DNA from: Candidatus Gastranaerophilales bacterium
GTDB taxonomy: Bacteria > Cyanobacteriota > Vampirovibrionia > Gastranaerophilales > Gastranaerophilaceae
Direction: 5' to 3'
Assembly (NCBI GenBank): GCA_944324205.1
Contig: CALUVK010000048.1
Location: forward strand, 1 to 10,590
Length of the DNA: 10,590 nucleotides
Part shown: one piece after another, positions 5,512 through 10,590 of the stretch
How the letters are laid out: every line of letters begins with the position of its first letter
Position numbering within the stretch: the stretch's first letter is position 1
The notes under the pieces: generated by a model
Seen by the model: only the letters and a program-made list of their open reading frames with translations
Told to the model about the DNA's origin: nothing
The model's database searches: none
Made by a program: the position numbers and the translations under genes

Positions 5512-7275
5512 ATGGCTGATATAGATAGAATTAATGAATTAATTGGTAAAAAAGATTTCAAAACAGCACATCAACTTGTTGAGGATGCTTTAAAAATAGA
5601 TCCTAATAACGTTGACTTAATTAAGTCTGCAGGTCTTGTAGCAGTTAACCTTGAAGATTGGAACAGTGCAAGAGGCTATTTTGAAACAGTTGTAAAATAT
5701 CAACCCGAAGATGCAACTGCATGGTTCTATCTTGCCAATTGTTACAATAATCTGGGAGATCTAATATCTGCCAAAAATTCTTATATTAAAGTAATAACAC
5801 TACGCTCCGAATACATAGAAGCCTATAAAAGTTTATGTGTGACTTTAATGAAATTGAATGAACCAGAAGAAGCTATAAAGTACGCTTATAGTGCAAATGC
5901 CATTTTCCCGGATGATTATTTATTTGATTTTGTAATAGGTACGGCGTATATGAAAGTCAAAGAATTCGCAAAAAGCATCGAACCTTTTGAGCGGGCACTT
6001 GAAAAATCTCCCAATAACATTGGAATTTATAATAGTCTTGGAACCGCATACATGGCTACAAAAAAAAGTGAAGAAGCTATTAAATGTTATAAAAAGGCTT
6101 TGGAACTTAACCCCAAAAACCCAATGTCATATTACAATTTAGGCTCTGCATTTCAAATTCAGCAGAACCATGAAGAAGCATGTAATTATTTAGAACAGGC
6201 AGTAAAACTTGATAATAATGATGAGAGTTTTAAAGTTGCGCTAGCAATGTCAAAGGTTAAGATTGGTGAATTTGAGTATGCTGCAGAATTATATAAAAAT
6301 CTTATGATTCAGCATCCGGAAAAAGAAAATTATAAGTATAATTTAGTAACTTGTTACGAAGCTATGGGAAAAATTCCAACAGCAATTACAATGCTGGAAG
6401 AAATGATATATATTAATCAAAAATTTATACTTCCAGCACAAAAACTTGCAAGCTTGTATATAAAAACAAATCAATTAAGTAAAGCAAAAGATATTTATGA
6501 CCGTATTATTTTAAAGAATAATCCGACTCCGGAAGTATTACATCAATATGCAATATTATCATCTAGCCTATGTGACACAGATACTGCAGAAAAAATACTC
6601 AAAAAAGTAATAAAAATGAAACCTGATATTGCAAAAGCTCATAAAGATTTAGGTATAATATATCTTAACAAAAGATTATTCGATTATGCAGAAGATGAAT
6701 TTACAACAGCATTAAAATTAGCACCAAATGATTTTGAAATAATTTTTGAATATGGTAATTTTCTCTATTCAATTTCAAAAAATAATGAAGCTGAAAGATA
6801 TTATCAAGAGGCTCTGGATATTCAACCTGAAAATGTTCTTGCTCTCACATTTATGGCACTAGACAAACTTATATTAAACCAGCTTGATAGTGCAAAAGAA
6901 TATATAATGAAAGCTCTCAAAATTAATCCGGAGCATGAATATATTCAATTCTGTGCAGGTAGAATTCTGTATGCAAGAGGTGAATTTGAAGATGCTAAAC
7001 ATTATCTGATTCATGCTGTAGAACAAAATCCGGATATTGAAACTCAAAATACACTCGGTCTTACTTATTATGAACTCGGAGAATATAATTCTGCCATAAA
7101 TATATTTAACAATATTTTAGCTAAAAAGCCTGAAAATATTTCTGTTTTAATGAGTATTGCTAGATGTTATGCAGGACTTAAAGACAATGATAAAGCTCTT
7201 GAATATCTGGATAAAGTTGTAACAATATTTCCTGAAGACGAAGAAGCACACGAATTAATCAGAAAATTGTCATAG
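5512..7275 (+). CDS. TPR repeat protein, 17 tandem tetratricopeptide repeats
   Basis: The 587 residues are almost wholly TPR repeats. The turn proline, or its substitute, that ends each repeat recurs at residues 31, 65, 99, 133, 167, 201, 235, 269, 303, 337/338, 371, 405, 439, 473, 507, 540 and 574. This is a near-perfect 34-residue period with a single 33-residue step. Typical repeats include NIGIYNSLGTAYMATKKSEE around 169-188. There is no signal peptide, no membrane segment and no catalytic domain, so it should be a cytoplasmic scaffold with about two superhelical turns. Its partner is unknown. The start is ATG with AGAGGA just upstream, 11 bp after the sigma factor stop, so the two are probably co-transcribed and perhaps functionally linked. 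The TAG stop directly abuts the mfd stop on the other strand. I do not recognise a specific family and assign no process. Confidence 0.9.
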   Translation: MADIDRINELIGKKDFKTAHQLVEDALKIDPNNVDLIKSAGLVAVNLEDWNSARGYFETVVKYQPEDATAWFYLANCYNNLGDLISAKNSYIKVITLRSEYIEAYKSLCVTLMKLNEPEEAIKYAYSANAIFPDDYLFDFVIGTAYMKVKEFAKSIEPFERALEKSPNNIGIYNSLGTAYMATKKSEEAIKCYKKALELNPKNPMSYYNLGSAFQIQQNHEEACNYLEQAVKLDNNDESFKVALAMSKVKIGEFEYAAELYKNLMIQHPEKENYKYNLVTCYEAMGKIPTAITMLEEMIYINQKFILPAQKLASLYIKTNQLSKAKDIYDRIILKNNPTPEVLHQYAILSSSLCDTDTAEKILKKVIKMKPDIAKAHKDLGIIYLNKRLFDYAEDEFTTALKLAPNDFEIIFEYGNFLYSISKNNEAERYYQEALDIQPENVLALTFMALDKLILNQLDSAKEYIMKALKINPEHEYIQFCAGRILYARGEFEDAKHYLIHAVEQNPDIETQNTLGLTYYELGEYNSAINIFNNILAKKPENISVLMSIARCYAGLKDNDKALEYLDKVVTIFPEDEEAHELIRKLS

Positions 7276-10200
7276 TTATTTATATTTATTTATAATTTCT
7301 TTAACACAATAAAAAAGAGTTGATAAGTTATCATTAATTTCTTCAAATACTAAATTTTGATGATTAAATAATAATATTGATTTCCCATCCTCGCAGGTTT
7401 TAGGTGCCACTGTAAACTTTATTTTTCTTAAAATATTTTTATCCATTCCCTGCTTAATTATATTCCACTCGTAGGGGGTAAACGGGGAATAAATCCTGAT
7501 ATCATTTCCGGCTTCCCGTATAATTGTAATCCCGCATTCGGTTGCAAGAAGTCTTAGTTTAATTAATTTTATTAAGTTTTCAACTTCATCAGGAATTCTT
7601 GAAAAGCGGTCTTTCCATTCGGATACTATGTAATTAAGCTCAAGCTCGTTTTTAACATCTGAAAGCCGCTTATATTCAATCATTTTTTGTTCTTCTGACC
7701 CGACCCACTCATCAGGAATATAAGCTGTTACATTAATATCAACAATTGCTGGCTTGTTAGCTTTTACGGTTTCTCCCTTAAGCTCGTTTACGGTTTCTTC
7801 AAGAAGTTCGCAATACGTATCAAATCCGACGTTTACCATATGACCGTGCTGCTTTGTTCCCAGAATATTCCCGACCCCTCTTATTTCTACATCACGCATA
7901 GCAATTCGGTATCCGCTTCCGAGTGTTGTAAACTCTTTTATTGCCTTCAATCTTTCTGTTGCTTCCTGTGATAATTCTTTATTTTTCTTGTAGAAACAAT
8001 AACAATATGCCTGTTTTTCGCTTCTTCCAACGCGGCCTCTTAGCTGATATAACTGTGCAAGGCCTAATTTATCTGCTTCATGGATAATTATTGTGTTGGC
8101 ATTAGGTATATCAAGTCCGTTTTCAATGATTGTTGTACACAATAAAATATCGCTTTCGTGGTTATCAAACCCTATTATTACATCCTCAAGCTGTTTTTCG
8201 CTTAATTGTCCGTGCCCTACTGAAATTCTTGCGTTTGGAACAAGTTTTTGAAGCTCAAGCTTGAATTCTTCAATTGTTTCGACTCTATTGTAGAGATAAA
8301 ACACCTGTCCGTCTCTATCCAGTTCATTCACAATAGCGTTTTTAACCGTCTGCTCATTGTATTCTCCAACGTAAGTTTTAATCGGGAGCCGGTTTTGTGG
8401 CGGAGTGTTAATTACCGAAATATCTTTTATACCTGATAATGACATATATAAAGTTCTTGGAATAGGCGTTGCTGACATTGATATAATATCAATGTTTTCT
8501 CTGAATTCCTTCAATTTTTCCTTATGTCTTACTCCAAACCTGTGCTCCTCATCTATTACAAGCAGCCCTAAATCTTTGAATATAACATTATCCTGCAAAA
8601 GACTGTGGGTCGCTATAACCACATCGCATTTTCCTGTTGCAAGATTTTTTAAGGTTTCTTTTCTTTCTTTAGCACTTCTAAACCGGCAAAGAAGCTCGAC
8701 ATCAACTCCGAACGGTTTAAATCTCTCTGAAATTGTTTGGTAATGCTGAAGAGCAAGTACAGTTGTCGGTACAATCATCGCAACCTGTTTTAGAGAAGTT
8801 ACAGCCTTAAACATTGCCCGCATTGCAACTTCTGTCTTTCCAAATCCGACATCACCGCAGACAAGCCTGTCCATAGGGTTTGCGCTTTCCATGTCTGATT
8901 TAATCTCATTAATTGATTTTAGCTGGTCTGGAGTTTCAATGTATTCAAAAGTATCTTCCATCTCAAGCTGCAATGGTGAATCCGGCGCAAATTCTATTCC
9001 CTCTTTCATCTTCCTTCTTGCATATAGCCTTAGAAGGTCGTAAGCAATCGTTTCTACTTCTTTTTTAACCCTTGTTTTAGTATTTTCCCAATCAGAACCG
9101 CCCATTCTGGAAAGCTTTGGCTTAACCTGACCGGAGCCTCTGTAACGGCAAAGCATATTAATTTGCTCCGCCGGAATATGCAATTTATCTTTATTTGCGT
9201 ATTCTATTGTTAAATAATCTTTCAACTGGCCATCAAACTCTTGTTTTGTAAGCCCCTGATAAATACCGACCCCGTGAATTGAATGAACTACATACTCTCC
9301 TGCTTTAATATCATTAATATTTTCAATATACTCGGCCTTTTCCTTGTAATGCCGTTTTCTGTTTGAAGGGATTTCTTTCTGTCTTTTATTAAAAAGTTCT
9401 CTATCTGTTAAGACAAGGATTTTCCCGTCTCTTAATTCTGTCCCCTGGGAAGTTATATTTCTAATATAATTTATATCAAAAATTCCGTATTCGGATAAAA
9501 CTTCCTTAACTCTTTCCTGAAAATCAGTAGCGATAGTAATCTGCCATCCCTTATGCTCCTCAAGAAATGCTGCAAGCTTATCCATATCAGCGTCAAAAAT
9601 CTGAACATTCCTTGAATCAATATCAATAACTTCGTTACTCTCATCCGAAAGGAAATTATTCAACGAAATCTTTTGCAAGCCGGCCATTTTCTGCCTGACT
9701 TCTTCAAGCGTAAAATGGTTTATTTCTTTTAGTGGGTAAATATGATTTGTTTTCAAAGCTTCATTATAAGAATTTATATAATTCTCATCGATTTGGCTAA
9801 ATTTAGCCGAAACTTCCGCAAACTCATCTATTACCAGAATATATTCATTAAAATAATCCAGAATATTTGCTAAATCCCGATTGAAATAAGAGCCGTAAAC
9901 ATTTGCCCCCTCAAAATAGCCTTCATTTCCAATCTGCTCTTTAAGCTCCTCAGGCAGCTCTACTGGAAGTTTATCTTCTAAAACAAACTTATACAGAGGT
10001 TTTATATTTACTTCCTTAATTTTTTCGATAGATTTTTGGGTTTCGTTATTAAAAAATCTTATATCAACAATCTCATCACCCCAAAACTCAATTCTTACAG
10101 GGTTTTCATCGAGAGAAAAGATATCCGCTATATCACCTCTGATACTGAATTCTCCGATATCAGAAACCATTGTAGAGCGCTTGTATCCAAGCTTTATTAG

Positions 10201-10590
10201 CTTTTCAAGAAGATTTTTCTGCGAGATTTCATCCCCGATTTTTAAAGTGAAAGAGTTTTCTTGAAAAAATTTTCTGTGCGGGAATTTTTCTAAGAGAACT
10301 TTAACCGGCGCAATAACTATTTCAGGCTCCTGAAGAAGCACATTTATCTGTTTTTCATAATCATACAAACTTCCTGCAACAGTTTCATAAGGCGATATAT
10401 TCTGGTAAGGAATAGTACTCGCCTCCAGATTAAAAATCCGCTCTAAATCAGCAGAATACTTTAGAGCCGACTGCTCGGAAGAAGTTACAAACAGAACTTT
10501 TTTCCCCGAAAGCTTATGAATATAATCAAGCAGTAAAAGACGGCTAAATGTAGTTAAGCCGGTAATGGTAAAACTTTTTTGTTTTTTTAT
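7276..10590 (-). CDS. mfd: Transcription-repair coupling factor Mfd, 5' end cut by window edge
   Basis: Mfd pushes stalled RNA polymerase off damaged DNA with an ATP-driven translocase and recruits UvrA for excision repair. The frame stays open to the right edge, giving 1104 visible residues; E. coli Mfd has about 1148, so only a few dozen N-terminal residues are missing. A TTG at 10368-10366 is not the start, because the upstream 74 codons encode normal Mfd sequence (ITGLTTFSRL, then IPYQNISPYETVAGS). Counting from the first visible codon, a UvrB-like UvrA-binding module spans about 1-340. The RNA polymerase-interacting (CarD-like) domain is at about 428-514, with AGEYVVHSIHGVGIYQG. The RecG-like translocase follows with Walker A GDVGFGKT (579-586), DEEH (680-683), SATPIPRTL (706-714), motif V IENGLDIPNA and motif VI QLRGRVGRS. 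The C-terminal regulatory domain D7 follows. No frameshift is seen. The gene is convergent with the TPR gene with no intervening base; no terminator is visible. Confidence 0.97.
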   Translation of the reverse strand: MKKQKSFTITGLTTFSRLLLLDYIHKLSGKKVLFVTSSEQSALKYSADLERIFNLEASTIPYQNISPYETVAGSLYDYEKQINVLLQEPEIVIAPVKVLLEKFPHRKFFQENSFTLKIGDEISQKNLLEKLIKLGYKRSTMVSDIGEFSIRGDIADIFSLDENPVRIEFWGDEIVDIRFFNNETQKSIEKIKEVNIKPLYKFVLEDKLPVELPEELKEQIGNEGYFEGANVYGSYFNRDLANILDYFNEYILVIDEFAEVSAKFSQIDENYINSYNEALKTNHIYPLKEINHFTLEEVRQKMAGLQKISLNNFLSDESNEVIDIDSRNVQIFDADMDKLAAFLEEHKGWQITIATDFQERVKEVLSEYGIFDINYIRNITSQGTELRDGKILVLTDRELFNKRQKEIPSNRKRHYKEKAEYIENINDIKAGEYVVHSIHGVGIYQGLTKQEFDGQLKDYLTIEYANKDKLHIPAEQINMLCRYRGSGQVKPKLSRMGGSDWENTKTRVKKEVETIAYDLLRLYARRKMKEGIEFAPDSPLQLEMEDTFEYIETPDQLKSINEIKSDMESANPMDRLVCGDVGFGKTEVAMRAMFKAVTSLKQVAMIVPTTVLALQHYQTISERFKPFGVDVELLCRFRSAKERKETLKNLATGKCDVVIATHSLLQDNVIFKDLGLLVIDEEHRFGVRHKEKLKEFRENIDIISMSATPIPRTLYMSLSGIKDISVINTPPQNRLPIKTYVGEYNEQTVKNAIVNELDRDGQVFYLYNRVETIEEFKLELQKLVPNARISVGHGQLSEKQLEDVIIGFDNHESDILLCTTIIENGLDIPNANTIIIHEADKLGLAQLYQLRGRVGRSEKQAYCYCFYKKNKELSQEATERLKAIKEFTTLGSGYRIAMRDVEIRGVGNILGTKQHGHMVNVGFDTYCELLEETVNELKGETVKANKPAIVDINVTAYIPDEWVGSEEQKMIEYKRLSDVKNELELNYIVSEWKDRFSRIPDEVENLIKLIKLRLLATECGITIIREAGNDIRIYSPFTPYEWNIIKQGMDKNILRKIKFTVAPKTCEDGKSILLFNHQNLVFEEINDNLSTLFYCVKEIINKYK

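Noticed and set aside
7316..7333. Terminator hairpin TGATAAGTTATCA near the TPR/mfd junction
   Set aside because: The arms leave a one-base loop, the plus strand has no T-run after it, and on the minus strand it lies inside the mfd coding sequence.
8405..8743. Plus-strand open frame antisense to mfd (and a neighbouring one at 8248-8436)
   Set aside because: Both lie opposite the highly conserved Mfd translocase domain, show no family resemblance and no convincing ribosome site; they are shadows of mfd.
10366..10368. TTG as the true start of mfd
   Set aside because: The frame continues upstream to the window edge with recognisable Mfd N-terminal sequence, so the gene is truncated by the window.

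Overview
The window is an AT-rich bacterial chromosome segment holding housekeeping genes: one tRNA and seven protein-coding genes, one of which is cut by the right edge. Low GC, an unusual type IV pilus PilM-PilN fusion, and a primary-type sigma factor with a short acidic N-terminus would fit an uncultured gut or host-associated lineage. Non-photosynthetic Cyanobacteriota (Gastranaerophilales/Melainabacteria) are my best guess, but this is an impression from protein style and not a proof. All complete genes use the standard code with TAA or TAG stops and mostly clear Shine-Dalgarno sequences.

Layout. (1) Positions 1-430: a minus-strand tRNA-Gly(UCC), then a noncoding stretch made of 2.4 tandem copies of a 131-bp unit. 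Each unit carries the first 18 nt of the tRNA gene; the two full units also carry an inverted D-arm copy, and the first of these is an exact 18-bp match to the tRNA. (2) Positions 431-2746, minus strand: a two-gene type IV pilus assembly operon, a fused PilM-PilN protein followed by PilO. (3) Positions 2747-2811: a compact divergent promoter region with a palindromic shared -10 element and two TGTACA boxes 21 bp apart. (4) Positions 2812-7275, plus strand: a tightly packed run of nadA (quinolinate synthase), rlmB-like SpoU rRNA 2'-O-methyltransferase, an RpoD-type sigma factor and a 17-repeat TPR protein. (5) Positions 7276-10590, minus strand: mfd, the transcription-repair coupling factor, convergent with the TPR gene with no bases between the stop codons; its 5' end lies beyond the window.

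How they fit together. PilMN and PilO would form the inner-membrane alignment platform of a type IV pilus or related secretion system. The plus-strand operon joins NAD synthesis, ribosome maturation and transcription initiation. Mfd acts on stalled RNA polymerase to recruit excision repair. No phage, transposase, CRISPR array, toxin or defence gene is visible. The features most worth attention are the tRNA-derived repeat, the PilM-PilN fusion with eroded nucleotide-binding motifs, and the symmetric divergent promoter.
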